From the IMG/VR virus record IMGVR_UViG_3300046780_000088, positions 22,783 through 86,782 of that record: a stretch of 64,000 bases of DNA. One strand, written 5' to 3'. The DNA is from a virus. The notes beneath the pieces were generated by a model. It was not told where the DNA came from, made no database searches, and saw nothing but the letters and a program-made list of their open reading frames with translations. Shown in pieces: positions 46,173 to 56,300 of this stretch (positions are counted from its first letter, which is position 1; each line of letters opens with the position of its first letter). The translations under genes were made by a program, and so were the position numbers.

Positions 46173-46950
46173 TACAACCACAGATGTAATAGCAGGAAAG
46201 CTTGCTGAACACCGCGTCAATTTGATGCGGGTAGCTGCACATATTTCGACGTTGGTAAATGCAATTCTTACTGATCTACAAAACGAAATAATTTATCGGT
46301 TGCGTTCCACCGATCTGACTTCATTCCAACAGTTCAAGCTGGCATCGCTTTTGACAGACATCGGAAATGAAATTGCTTATAGCATGAACGAAGCAAGCAC
46401 ATTGATCGATGAAAACATGACTGATGTTTCTGGAACAGAAGCTTTGGTTGTAGCGCAGATCATCAATAGCGTTCTTGGTATGGATGTTATGAATGGTGAT
46501 TTGCCAAACGAAACGACTCAACAAATCGTTGATGATCTGATGGTTCAAGGTGCACCAATTGGTGATTATCTAAACCAACAGGGAAGTGATCTTCAATTCA
46601 GAATAGCTCAACAATTGCGCATGGGTGTAGCTGCTGACGATTCAATGTCTGAATTGGAAGACAGAATAATTGGTGCTGGTGGCGATCCCGGAGTGTTTGG
46701 GAAAACGAATTCTATGATGGATTTGTTGGTAGGTACAGCGCTCGCAACAGTTGTGAATGATACTCGCTCGGCAGTATATGATCAAAATGATGTTGCACAC
46801 ATGGTCTGGTACACCATCATGGATGGTGATGAATGCCCTGAGTGCGCGGACCTAAATGGTGAAGTCGATCCTGATGATGAACCACCATTACACCCGAATT
46901 GTAGATGTGACCTTGTTCCACAGGTAGCGGCAGAGGCGCAGATCGAATGA
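46156..46950 (+). CDS. MuF-type head morphogenesis protein
   Basis: 264 residues from ATG 46156 (11 codons inside the longest frame, overlapping the adaptor gene). The C-terminus has the MuF/SPP1 gp7 signature: VWYTIMDGDECPECADLNGE and PPLHPNCRC, with paired Cys and His. These minor head proteins bind the portal and enter the prohead. The usual C-terminal extension is carried by the next separate gene. Confidence 0.85.
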   Translation: MSSNVDTTTDVIAGKLAEHRVNLMRVAAHISTLVNAILTDLQNEIIYRLRSTDLTSFQQFKLASLLTDIGNEIAYSMNEASTLIDENMTDVSGTEALVVAQIINSVLGMDVMNGDLPNETTQQIVDDLMVQGAPIGDYLNQQGSDLQFRIAQQLRMGVAADDSMSELEDRIIGAGGDPGVFGKTNSMMDLLVGTALATVVNDTRSAVYDQNDVAHMVWYTIMDGDECPECADLNGEVDPDDEPPLHPNCRCDLVPQVAAEAQIE

Positions 46951-47168
46951 AAAAGGCAAGCAAAGATTTTCAGAACTGGTTTGATGAATTAGGAACCGTC
47001 AGACAAGACGAATTACTAGGAGCAGATAAGGCAGAACTTTTTCGCAATGGAAAGTTGAATGTACGAAATTTGTTGAATCAAAAAGCACGACCCTTATCTC
47101 TGGAAGAGTTAAGACGAATGCATGGAGTAGATACAAACGATGGTGTGACGCCATCAACCCGAAGTTAG
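46947..47168 (+). CDS. detached C-terminal part of MuF-type protein
   Basis: 73 residues. DFQNWFDELGTVRQDELLGADKAELFRNGKLNVRNLLNQ then RPLSLEELRRMHG matches the segment that normally follows the MuF domain in one polypeptide. Here it is a separate frame coupled by ATGA. It probably acts with the 46156 protein. A sequencing error is unlikely to make so neat a junction but cannot be excluded. Confidence 0.7.
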   Translation: MKKASKDFQNWFDELGTVRQDELLGADKAELFRNGKLNVRNLLNQKARPLSLEELRRMHGVDTNDGVTPSTRS

Positions 47169-47182
47169 GCGAGGGACTCGCC
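47168..47182 (+). other. hairpin after MuF gene pair
   Basis: GGCGAG (47168-47173) and CTCGCC (47177-47182) form a 6-bp GC-rich stem with a GGA loop. No T-tract follows, so this is more likely an mRNA processing or stability element before the scaffold/coat genes than a terminator. Confidence 0.4.
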
Positions 47183-47216
47183 AAACATAGTTTGAAAAGA
47201 ATGGAGTGATTCCATC

Positions 47217-47999
47217 ATGGCACTAAAAATCGTAGTCGATACTTTGGATGGTCTGGATGACGCAACAAAGGCGCTGTACGAACCGAAACCCAATGCAGAA
47301 GGAAAGTTTGATCTGATTGTTGAGGGGATTGATGGTTTGCGCAGTGCGCTTGGATCGGAACGGGAAGCTGCGAAGAAGGAACGAGTGCGCGCGGAAAAGG
47401 CAGAAGCATTGTCTAAGGCGTTCTCCGAACTTGGAATGGCACCTGAAACGATCAAGGAACTGAAGTCCAAAATGGAAGGTGATGCTGAAGCGCAATTGCT
47501 TGCGCAAGGCAAGATCAACGAACTGCTTGGACTTCGGACTGAGAAGATGCGCGGAGACTTTACAAAGAAACTCGAAGCGGCTGATGCGACCGTCAAGAAA
47601 GCTCTTGAGACAGCATCAAAATGGACCGGGAAGGTTCTGGAAAATCATATCCGCGAAGCTGCAATAGTTGTTGGCGTTCACAAGAATGCCGTTCAAGATG
47701 CACTGCTTCGTGCGAGAGGGATTTTTCAACTGAATGAAGATGGAAACGCGGTTGCGATGCGCGATGGTAGCCCTGTACTCGGGAAAGATGGCAAGACGCC
47801 ATTGACTCCTTCGGAATGGCTGGACTCAATGAAAGAAGTTGCACCACATTGGTTCCCTGCTGCCGGTTCGGGTTCAGGAGCGCAACAATCATCGAACGCG
47901 CAAGGCGCGAAGACAATCAAGAGGGCCGCATTTGACGCACTCGATCCGCAGCAAAAGCGGAAAGCAGTAGTTGAAGACGGCATGACAATAGTTGACTAA
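47217..47999 (+). CDS. capsid scaffold protein
   Basis: 260 residues, highly charged and helical. A coiled coil spans about 45-145 (EREAAKKERVRAEKAEALSK), then a C-terminal region with GSGSGAQQSS and FDALDPQQKRKAVVEDGMTIVD, typical of the C-terminal coat-binding end of phage scaffolds. Immediately upstream of the coat gene. Confidence 0.8.
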   Translation: MALKIVVDTLDGLDDATKALYEPKPNAEGKFDLIVEGIDGLRSALGSEREAAKKERVRAEKAEALSKAFSELGMAPETIKELKSKMEGDAEAQLLAQGKINELLGLRTEKMRGDFTKKLEAADATVKKALETASKWTGKVLENHIREAAIVVGVHKNAVQDALLRARGIFQLNEDGNAVAMRDGSPVLGKDGKTPLTPSEWLDSMKEVAPHWFPAAGSGSGAQQSSNAQGAKTIKRAAFDALDPQQKRKAVVEDGMTIVD

Positions 48000-48032
48000 T
48001 CTGTCAACACTCCAAGAAGGAATTTTTGAACT

Positions 48033-49184
48033 ATGGCAAATACCCTTACGGGTCTAATCCCCACACTATTCGCGGCACTTGATGTTGTGTCGCGTGAATT
48101 GGTTGGGTTCATTCCCGCTGTTACGCGCAATTCGAGCGCAGAGCGGGCCGCATTGAACGAAACAATTACATACCCGGTTGCACCTATCGGTACGCTGTCG
48201 AACATCACACCGGGCGTTACTGCCCCGAATGATGGCGATCAGACTATCGGTACTGGTTCGATCACCATTTCCAAGTCGATGTACGCTCCGGTTCGTTGGA
48301 ACGGCGAGGAAATGAAGGGTGTTGGTAACTCTGGACAGCTTCAACAAATCATGCAAGACCAATTTTCGAACGCGATGCGTGCGCTTGTGAATCAGGTTGA
48401 AACTGATTTGGCTGTTGCTGCCCGCGCTGGTGCTTCGCGTGCTGTCGGTACTATTGGTCAAAACCCGTTTGGAACTGCTGGCGACTTCAGTGATTTTGCT
48501 GCTGCGCTGAAAGTTCTGGATGACAACGGTGCACCGACATCAGACCGTCACCTTGTGCTTGGATCGGCAGCTATTGCCAATCTTCGCGGCAAGCAATCGG
48601 TTCTGTTCAAGGTGAATGAAGCTGGTACGCAAGACCTTTTGCGCGCTGGTATCATGGGTCGCGTTGAAGGGTTCGACATCCACAACAGCGCTGGTATCAA
48701 GCAAGCTGCGTCTGGTGGTGGTACAGCATACGTTACTAACGGTTCCACCGCTCCGGGTGTTACTGGCATCGCACTTATTACTGGTTCTGGTACTGTGCTT
48801 GCTGGTGACGTTGTTACCTTCGCGGCTGACGCAACCAATAAGTATGTTATTGGTACTGGTGTTGCTGCACCGGGTACGATTCAGTTGAACAAGCCGGGTG
48901 CGTTGGTCACTATTGCAACATCAAATGCGATGACGATTGCGGCAGCAAATACTGCCAATGCAGCGTTCTCGCGTAATGCTATCCACCTTGTTACTCGCGC
49001 ACCGGCAATGCCGGAAGGTGGGGATGGAGCGGATGACGTTATGGAAATTACCGATCCGGTTTCGGGTCTGTCTTTCCAAGTTGCTGTGTACCGTCAGTAC
49101 CGCCAGATTCGTTACGAAGTTGGTCTTGCTTGGGGTGTTGCTACTCCCAAGTCGGAACACATCGCAACTCTGATCGGAGCGTAA
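48033..49184 (+). CDS. major capsid protein (P22 coat-like)
   Basis: 383 residues. The N-terminal LVGFIPAVTRNSSAERAALNETITYPV and the body with GDFSDFAAALKVLDDNGAPTSDRHLVLGSAA fit the P22-type branch of HK97-fold coats, with a beta-barrel insertion (about 235-300, ALITGSGTVLAGDVVTFAAD). C-terminal YRQIRYEVGLAWGVATPKSE is typical. A weak terminator follows the gene. Confidence 0.88.
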   Translation: MANTLTGLIPTLFAALDVVSRELVGFIPAVTRNSSAERAALNETITYPVAPIGTLSNITPGVTAPNDGDQTIGTGSITISKSMYAPVRWNGEEMKGVGNSGQLQQIMQDQFSNAMRALVNQVETDLAVAARAGASRAVGTIGQNPFGTAGDFSDFAAALKVLDDNGAPTSDRHLVLGSAAIANLRGKQSVLFKVNEAGTQDLLRAGIMGRVEGFDIHNSAGIKQAASGGGTAYVTNGSTAPGVTGIALITGSGTVLAGDVVTFAADATNKYVIGTGVAAPGTIQLNKPGALVTIATSNAMTIAAANTANAAFSRNAIHLVTRAPAMPEGGDGADDVMEITDPVSGLSFQVAVYRQYRQIRYEVGLAWGVATPKSEHIATLIGA

Positions 49185-49202
49185 TAGAAGTTGTGAGCCA
49201 AT

Positions 49203-49234
49203 CCCGGCTTGCTCAAAAGGCGAGTCGGGGTTTC
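49203..49234 (+). terminator. weak intrinsic terminator after coat gene
   Basis: A 10-bp stem (CCCGGCTTGC / GCGAGTCGGG with two G-U pairs), seven-base loop, then GTTTCACTT. The short T-run suggests partial termination, which would give more coat than connector mRNA. Confidence 0.55.
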
Positions 49235-49255
49235 ACTTATCAGGAGATATTGAAA

Positions 49256-49552
49256 ATGACTGAAGATACAAAGGATGTTAATGGTGCGCCTCTGGTGAAA
49301 ATGATTCATCCTAATCCGCCTAATGGTGCGCCGCCTGCTATTTATGTTTCTAGTGATCCAGAAATTTTGAGACAGCATAAGCGTCTTGGATGGGTTGCTG
49401 ATCCTGAACAAGAGAGCATCGCAATCTACAAAGCTATTGAAGCGAAGATTGCGGCAGAAGCACCGAAAGAAACTTTCCCACAATTCACTCCTGTTGCTAC
49501 GGAGAAAAGGGAAACAATCAACACATTGAGCAAGCCTAAATTCAACAAGTAA
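49256..49552 (+). CDS. hypothetical small protein after coat gene
   Basis: 98 residues from ATG 49256 with AGGAG nine bases upstream; the longer frame runs through the terminator and is rejected. Pro-rich N-terminal half and IYVSSDPEILRQHKRLGW. Possibly a head-fibre or decoration factor; unknown. Confidence 0.55.
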   Translation: MTEDTKDVNGAPLVKMIHPNPPNGAPPAIYVSSDPEILRQHKRLGWVADPEQESIAIYKAIEAKIAAEAPKETFPQFTPVATEKRETINTLSKPKFNK

Positions 49553-49564
49553 TGGAGTAAGCCG

Positions 49565-50101
49565 ATGGCGTCGAATCTGATTGTCGAAGATGGCAGCATT
49601 GTTGCAAACGCAGATTCGTATGTTACTGCTGCGGAAGCTGATACTTATTGGCTTACCAATCGCAACAACAATGCGATTTGGCTTGCTGCATCTGTTGGAC
49701 AGAAGGATCAGGCATTGCGTGAGGCAACACAGTTTTTGGACAATGCATACGATTGGCTCGGTGGTCGTCGGAATTATAGTCAGTCTCTTCGCTGGCCGCG
49801 CGTGCTTTGGTGGACAAAAGACAACAAGGTTCTGAACGTCAACACCATTCCTGATGCAATCAAAGTTGCGCAGATGGAACTCGCCATCGAAGCTGTTGGT
49901 GGTCGTTTGATTACTGGCGCTCCAAAAGCTTCGCTCGAACGTGGCGGAATGATTTCATCTGAATCTTTGAGCGGCATGGCGATTCAATATTCGTCATCGG
50001 CTCCCGGTGGCATTTCATATCCGTTTATTGATTTGATCGTCGCCGATTATGTTCAAGGTGCGAAGTATGGTGCACTTTCTGGCGAAGCAGTTCGTAGCTG
50101 A
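49565..50101 (+). CDS. head-tail connector, DnaT-like family
   Basis: 178 residues. The N-terminus LIVEDGSIVANADSYVTAAEADTYWLTN and ALREATQFLDNAYDWLGGRR...LRWPR matches the phage family annotated as putative DnaT-like ssDNA-binding protein. Its constant position after the coat gene indicates a head-completion adaptor. It overlaps the next gene by one base. Confidence 0.75.
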   Translation: MASNLIVEDGSIVANADSYVTAAEADTYWLTNRNNNAIWLAASVGQKDQALREATQFLDNAYDWLGGRRNYSQSLRWPRVLWWTKDNKVLNVNTIPDAIKVAQMELAIEAVGGRLITGAPKASLERGGMISSESLSGMAIQYSSSAPGGISYPFIDLIVADYVQGAKYGALSGEAVRS

Positions 50102-50490
50102 TGCCAAATCTTACGCAGTTCGATAGGATATTTCCTGCCCTTGCATTGAAAATGCTGGCGCAGTTTGGTACGTCAGCAATATTCACACACACTGAAGTCC
50201 AAACTTACGATACATCCACACTGTCGCAACCAAGTGTTAGCGAAAGCTATAACGTGAAGGTTGCATTCCCGCCTGACCCTCGGGGTGTCTACATTGTGGA
50301 TCGATTTGAAAATGGATCACTTGCTGCATCATCGCATCGTCGTGTTTTGATGGCAGCACTCGATGCTCCTGTTGCTCCTACCAATGGAGACATTCTTACC
50401 ATCGGTGGAGTCGATTACACGATCCTGACTTGGTCGCCGATTTACAGCGGTGAAAAAATCGCTGCGTATGAAATGAAGATTGATTTTTGA
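50101..50490 (+). CDS. head closure protein (probable)
   Basis: 129 residues, beta-rich, with GVYIVDRFENGSLAASSHRRVLMA and GDILTIGGVDYTILTWSPI, the style of head-closure/stopper proteins (Hc1, gp16-like). The assignment rests mainly on gene order. Confidence 0.6.
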   Translation: MPNLTQFDRIFPALALKMLAQFGTSAIFTHTEVQTYDTSTLSQPSVSESYNVKVAFPPDPRGVYIVDRFENGSLAASSHRRVLMAALDAPVAPTNGDILTIGGVDYTILTWSPIYSGEKIAAYEMKIDF

Positions 50491-50891
50491 TGGGTCAACA
50501 ATTTTTCTCCAACATTACGAATTGGGTTGAAAAAGCCAAAGGCGATTGCGACCAAGTAGTTCGTGATGTATTAATTGATCTATCTGCTGTTGTGCCGCGC
50601 ACACCAGTTGATACTGGACACGCACAAGCTAACTGGCAATTCGGTACAGACTCGATGCCTACCGATGAAATCCCCGGTGTAAATCCGCCTGACCTTGCGG
50701 CAGATATTCAATCGGCGAAGGCAGGACACATTCATTATCTTGTGAACAATGTTCCGTACATAGGAAAGCTCGAATATGGTGGATACCCGATTCCCGGTGC
50801 TGGCAAGACTGTGAACGGTTTCTCAACGCAAGCACCAGCGGGAATGGCGCGTCTTACCATGCTCGAAGTGAAAGCAAAATATTCCCAATGA
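50490..50891 (+). CDS. HK97 gp10-like neck / tail completion protein
   Basis: 133 residues from ATG 50490 (TGATG junction). VVPRTPVDTGHAQANWQFGT and VNNVPYIGKLEYGGYP are hallmark segments of the HK97 gp10 family, which joins tail to head. Confidence 0.8.
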   Translation: MGQQFFSNITNWVEKAKGDCDQVVRDVLIDLSAVVPRTPVDTGHAQANWQFGTDSMPTDEIPGVNPPDLAADIQSAKAGHIHYLVNNVPYIGKLEYGGYPIPGAGKTVNGFSTQAPAGMARLTMLEVKAKYSQ

Positions 50892-51286
50892 TTGAAATCC
50901 AGAAGGCACTCGAAGCACGACTCGCCGCGTTGTCAGGGGCATTACCGACTGCATGGTCGAATGTTCTTTTGTCACCGCCAGCAACAGCATATCAAAGTGT
51001 TGATTTACTCCCTGCAAAACCAGTGAACCCTACATTCGGAAGCGCGTTCTATAGGGATCAGGGAATTTTCCAAGTGACTCTTTTCTTTCCACTTGGCGGC
51101 GGTGTTGGGGCAGCGCTCGCTCGCGCTGATGTTATTAGGGCCGGATTTCCGCGAGGCTCTTCGTATTCAAATGGCGGAATAACTGTTTTGATCAGTGGGA
51201 CTCCTGAGATTGCTCCGGGGCGGGTGATTGAACAACGGTGGGTTGTGCCAGTGAGCATACCCTATTTTGCAAATATTTTTCCCTAA
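50888..51286 (+). CDS. tail terminator protein (DUF4128-like)
   Basis: 132 residues. PLGGGVGAALARADVIRAGF...and VPVSIPYFANIF fit the DUF4128 tail-terminator family, which caps the tail tube. ATGA overlap with the preceding gene. Confidence 0.72.
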   Translation: MIEIQKALEARLAALSGALPTAWSNVLLSPPATAYQSVDLLPAKPVNPTFGSAFYRDQGIFQVTLFFPLGGGVGAALARADVIRAGFPRGSSYSNGGITVLISGTPEIAPGRVIEQRWVVPVSIPYFANIFP

Positions 51287-51298
51287 AGAGGAATTGCG

Positions 51299-52525
51299 AT
51301 GACTATTGCAACAGGCGTAGGTAAGAAAGTTGCCTACAAAAAGGAAGTAACATTTGGTGTTGACCCCGCTGCCGGTGGCGCGCAATACCTTCGTAGGGTG
51401 ACATCAACGATTGATTTGGCGAAAGACACTTATCAATCTGCTGAACTCCGAACGGATTACCAAGTCGCAGATATGCGACATGGGATGCGCAAGGTTGGTG
51501 GCAACTTGAAGGATGAATTGTCGTGTGGAACATTTAAGGATTGGCTTGCTGCTATTGCTCGCGCAGCTTGGGTTGCTGGTACAGCAATTACAACTGGTGC
51601 GCTTACAACCATTTCGTCACAGGTTGGACCGCCCGGAACAATTACTCGTTCTGCTGGATCATTTATCACTGATGGATTCAGAGTTGGCGACATCATTACG
51701 ATGTCAGGTTGGGCTACAACGATGACAGGAGCAAATGCAACTGCCTATCAGATTATGGCAGTTACAGCAACCGTAATGACGCTTGATGGTTTGACACCAG
51801 CAGCATTTGCTCTCGTAACTAAAGCCGCTGGTGACTCTGTTACGGTTCTTCGTTCTACATCGAAGGTTATGGTTCCGTTGTCAGGACATACCGACGACTC
51901 GTTTACGATTGAACATCAATATACTGACATCGTTCAATCGGAGCGGTTCAATGGTTGTAAAATGAATTCTCTTGACATCCAACTTCCGGCAACTGGAATT
52001 GCAACAATGGATTGGAATGTCATGGGGCAAAATGCACAGTCTGTTGCATCGACTGGATATTTTACTACACCGACAGCGCCAACAACCACAGGTGTTATGG
52101 CGGCTGTTAATGGACAGCTTATCTATAACGGTGTCGTGAATGCACTTGTTACTTCGGCAAGTATTAAGATTGAAGGTGGAATGTCTGTTGGAGCAGTTGT
52201 TGGAAGCAATCAAACACCAAGTGTGTTTCCGGGTCGTGTCCGTGTTTCCGGGCAACTTGGTATTTACTTCCAAGATGCTGCTACTGGTCGTGACGACTTC
52301 TGGAATGAAGCAACACCATCACTTTCGATTGCAATGGCTTCTGATGGTGGTATTCTTCCGGCTTCGATTTTTGTTATTACGATGCCTAAGATCAAATTGG
52401 GTGGCTTCACGCGCGCTGATGGTGAGCAAGGTATTATTGCTACGGCACCGTTTACAGCGTTGCTTCCTGCCGCAACAACTGGTCTTGATACAACAACGAT
52501 CAGCTTCCAAGATTCAACGTTCTAA
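51299..52525 (+). CDS. major tail tube protein
   Basis: 408 residues. ATGVGKKVAYKKEVTFGVDPA and RRVTSTIDLAKDTYQSAELR are typical of the phage tail tube family of long-tailed phages. An inserted Thr/Ser-rich beta domain (about 100-180) may be surface-exposed on the tail. Confidence 0.8.
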   Translation: MTIATGVGKKVAYKKEVTFGVDPAAGGAQYLRRVTSTIDLAKDTYQSAELRTDYQVADMRHGMRKVGGNLKDELSCGTFKDWLAAIARAAWVAGTAITTGALTTISSQVGPPGTITRSAGSFITDGFRVGDIITMSGWATTMTGANATAYQIMAVTATVMTLDGLTPAAFALVTKAAGDSVTVLRSTSKVMVPLSGHTDDSFTIEHQYTDIVQSERFNGCKMNSLDIQLPATGIATMDWNVMGQNAQSVASTGYFTTPTAPTTTGVMAAVNGQLIYNGVVNALVTSASIKIEGGMSVGAVVGSNQTPSVFPGRVRVSGQLGIYFQDAATGRDDFWNEATPSLSIAMASDGGILPASIFVITMPKIKLGGFTRADGEQGIIATAPFTALLPAATTGLDTTTISFQDSTF

Positions 52526-52601
52526 TCGTAGCAAATGCGAGGGGTTACAATTCTGTGATCCTTCGCAGTTTTACCAACGGGGAAACAATAGGAGATTGAC
52601 C

Positions 52602-53042
52602 ATGAGTGAGAATCAAGTTGCGAAGTTTTCGTTTGATGAATTCGAAACGAAGGATAAGTCAAACGCTGGATATGAAGTCACAATCAACAATGCATTTGGT
52701 GAGCCTTCAGGTTTGTTCATCACTGTGCTTGGTGTTGACAGTGATGCATATGTAAACCTGAAAGAAAAGCACGACCGCAATCGTATTAAGAAGATGGCGA
52801 AGAAAGGTCGTGGGGCAGTGGAAGAATTGTATGATGATGCGAAAGGCAACGATCTTGAATTGCTTGTCGCTTGCACATTGTCTTGGCGTCATGCGTCGGG
52901 CGATAAAATGCCGTTCGATATTGGGCCTTCTTCACCGGCTGAAACGAAAGAATTCTACGCGAAGTATCCGCTTGTTGCGGAACAGGTTCGTGTTGGAATG
53001 ACTGATCGTGCAAATTTTACGCCAGCATCGGCGAACTCCTAA
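52602..53042 (+). CDS. tail assembly chaperone, short form
   Basis: 146 residues from ATG 52602 with AGGAGATTGACC upstream; the longer frame starting inside the tube gene is rejected. It is the gpG-like product of a two-product locus. A heptamer A AAT TTT at 53012-53018 near its 3' end allows a -1 shift into the following frame, as in lambda G/GT. Chaperones bind the tape measure and recruit tube protein. Confidence 0.8.
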   Translation: MSENQVAKFSFDEFETKDKSNAGYEVTINNAFGEPSGLFITVLGVDSDAYVNLKEKHDRNRIKKMAKKGRGAVEELYDDAKGNDLELLVACTLSWRHASGDKMPFDIGPSSPAETKEFYAKYPLVAEQVRVGMTDRANFTPASANS

Positions 53043-53377
53043 TTGAAGTTGCCGGTGCACGTTTCAATTTAGATGTCCCAACAAAAGTAGGTGGCACACT
53101 AAGGGACCATCTTGTTGCAGTATGGAATAGAACTCGGGTGATGCCAAAGGAACTAGATACTCCTGACATCCCCGAAGTTCTTCAATACCTGATGGATTGG
53201 TGGCAAAGCTTGAGTCTTAGCAGAACGAACAATGGTTTCGGTAACAATCCACTTCAATATTCCGAAATCGAGGCATGGTGCAGGATCAACGGGATCAAGA
53301 TGGAACGTTGGGAATTATCCTGTATCAGAGCAATCGATATTGCTTATCTAACTGCAATGGCTAAAGCTAAGGATTGA
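52602..53377 (+). CDS. tail assembly chaperone, -1 frameshift fusion
   Basis: Slipping at 53012-53018 joins 52602-53018 to 53018-53377, giving 258 residues. The -1 frame is open from 53006, encodes YASIGELLIEVAGARFNLDV after the shift, and ends with the widespread chaperone tail DWWQSLSLSRTNNGFGNN / YSEIEAWCRINGI. A stand-alone start (GTG 53138 or ATG 53141) exists but lacks a good ribosome binding site, and it would waste about 100 open upstream bases. Confidence 0.78.
53012..53018 (+). promoter_or_regulatory. -1 ribosomal slippery site A AAT TTT
   Basis: In the zero frame the codons are GCA AAT TTT ACG, giving the canonical X XXY YYZ heptamer A AAT TTT. The zero-frame stop follows eight codons later (53040-53042). 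A CGCC...GGCG stem (53020-53033) begins one base after the heptamer, closer than typical stimulators, so its role is doubtful. Confidence 0.75.
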
Positions 53378-53378
53378 A

Positions 53379-56300
53379 ATGACAGTTGATGTAAGCTCGC
53401 TCGCGCTCGCAGTCGATTCAACGCAAGTTGTATCTGCTGCGACTGCACTTGACAGTATGGCAAAGGCTTCATCTGCCGCTGGTACAGCGCAGGAGTCGTT
53501 CGCCAGTGGAACAAAGAAAGGTTCGGACGCAGCAGAGCAAGCGGCGCGAAGTGCTAAATCATTTCTTGATTCGTTGGAACGGACTGCCGCAACACTTGGC
53601 ATGTCACGTTCTGCTTTGCTTGAATATGATGCATCGCTTCAGAAATTAGACGATACACAAAAATCTGTAGCTCAATCTGCCATCAATCAGATTGCCGCAT
53701 TCGACAGTTCGAAGCAATCGTTGGATGGTCTTGCCAATGCAGCGCGCGGTGCTGGCGATCCTATTGGAATGCTTAAAGGATTGTTTGAGGGTGTTGGTGG
53801 TGGAGCAGGAATAGCAGTAACAGCGATCATTGCTGTTGTTGGTGCGATACTTGATCTTGCGAAAGGCACTGCTGATTCTGTGAATCAGTTGCGTAACTTG
53901 GCGGCTGAGTCTGGAACCAACATGACAGCGATGGTTGCTTGGAAAGCAATCGCTGATGAAGCAGGAGTGAGCGGGGAATTGATGGCCCGCACGCTTGCTC
54001 GCTTGAGTAACAACATGGCTGAAGCTGAAGACGAAAGCACGAAAGCTGCATACGTCTTCAATAAGTTGAATGTCGAAACCAAAAATCTTGATGGCTCTTT
54101 CAGAGATACTAGTGCCGTCATGTTGGATTTGCTCACGTCGATTTCGAAGATCGGGAGTGTATCGCAACAACAATCTGCTTTGTCTGATGCATTCGGTTTG
54201 CGTCAGGCTCTTTTGCTGCGCCCGCTGCTTGTTGACATCGAAGGGAATTGGACTCGTATAAGTCAAATCATTAATGACACTGGTGCTGGTCCTAGTGAGA
54301 GGCTTAATCAAGCTGCATTGAATTATCAGAAGGCAACGACTGATACTGGACTTACTTGGGAAGGATTGAAGAACACGATCTTCCCGCCTGTGATTGATCA
54401 GTTGACAGATATGGTTAAGGCGATGGGTGGCGCGGCATTAGCTGCAAAGGATTTTGCAACATGGATTCAATCTGCATTCAATCCTGATGTTTTGAAAGGT
54501 CTTGATAAAATCTTGACTGTTGCAAATACTGGTGTGCTTGGATTTGTATTGAATGCTGTTGCAAAGTATGGGCAAAAACCGACAGATCAAAGTCAAGCAG
54601 GGCAACCCGATTGGGGCGGCATCGGGTCGTTGAATCCTCATACAGTGCAAGGTTCTCAGGGTGATTCCGCTGACTATGCCGAGAATTATGCTAAGAGCAG
54701 AAGGGATGCGGCAGAGGCAGACAGGATTCTCGATGAGCTTTCGAAAGAAGTAGCTGAAGACATTCGCGCTGAAGAACAAGCGATGATGAAGGCACAACAA
54801 GCAACGGCTTTATATACTGGTGAAATGATTAAGTTGAATCAGGTTATCAATCAAGCGGCTGGTGGCGGAAGTATGTCGCTGTTCGAAGAGACTGAAAACA
54901 AGATCAATGCCGCTCTTGTTGCTGGTGTTCCGCTGCAACAAAAACAAATTGATAATATGCTTCATGCCGCAGCAGTGGCATCCGATCTTACTGATGAACG
55001 TATCAAATGGCTTGCTATCCAGAACGCGCAAATCGCTTCTGATGACGAAGAACAAAAAGCAATTGATAGTGTCAACAACGTTGTAGATCAATCGATAAAG
55101 AAATTTGATGAATGGTCTGAGAAGATTCAGGATAACGTAGACAAGTTCAATCAGGAAGTTGAGGACATTGGTAAGTCAGCTTCGCAGATCAAGATAGATA
55201 CCGAAGCAAGACGTAACGATATTGAATTACGCAAAATCTTGACTGATTTGCAAGATGAAGAAAACAAGATCAATACGACCGCTAATCAAATTCGCGCACA
55301 AGGCGATCCTGATTATGCCAAATTCTTAGCAAACCAAATTCAAGAAATAGAAAATCGAAAGCAGATTGCTGCTACTGCTGTTGCGCAAGCCAATGCGACT
55401 ATAGCTGCTGACGTTCATGCGCAGGATTCATTTGGCGCAGGATGGGCGAAGGCGTTCGCCGCATATAACGATGGACTGACAGGAGCGAAGGTTGCTCAAG
55501 ATTTGTTCAATCAAACTACACAAGCATTTGAGACATTGATCGTTGGTGTGTTGAACAAAACACAAAATGCTTGGAAGACATTTACTGCATCCATCCTTCA
55601 AATGATCGAACAGATGGCAGCAAAGATGTTTGTGAGTGGCATCTTTGGTGGCGGCGGCGGTCCCGGACTTTCCTCGCTTTTTTCAGGTGGAATTGGTTCG
55701 GGTTCGAGTAGCAGCGGCGGATTAGGAAATCTTGGTGGTCTTAGCAGCAGTTTGTTTTCTGCTGGTCCGTGGAATGCTGCTGGTAATTTAGTGACCGGAA
55801 ATTTCCTTGGTGGATTTGGCGCTGCTGCTGGAACAACAGTTGGTGGAACAACTGCCGCTGTTACGACAGACGTTGCTGGTAGTGCTATGGCTGAAATGGC
55901 TGGTGGCGCTTCAGTTGCCGCTGATGCTTCTCTTGCCGCTGGTGAGGGTCTAATGACTTTCGCTGGAACAATTGGTGCTGCAATTCCTGTTATCGGTGCG
56001 TTCGTTGCCGTTGCCTTGATCGCATATCAATTACTGAGTCAGCCGAAAGGTGGGCCGAAGGTTGGCGGGTATGGTGCTGCCGGAAACTTTTCTAACTTCG
56101 AGGGACTTGATACAGATAATAGTCGATACTACACGCCAAACCAGAATGATGATCAGATGGTTCAATTAGCGAAGGGGAATATCACTTCATACAATTCTGC
56201 TTTGTTAGGTCTTGGTGGAAACAATCTAAACAACAAAGCAAGCTTTGCGTTCGGTGCTGATACGGACCCTGAAGGGACTGCGGGTAATCGAGTGAGTGCT

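Noticed and set aside
53138-53377. Independent second tail chaperone gene starting at GTG 53138
   Set aside because: The frame is open about 130 bases upstream into the previous gene with a canonical slippery heptamer in register, so a frameshift fusion explains it better.
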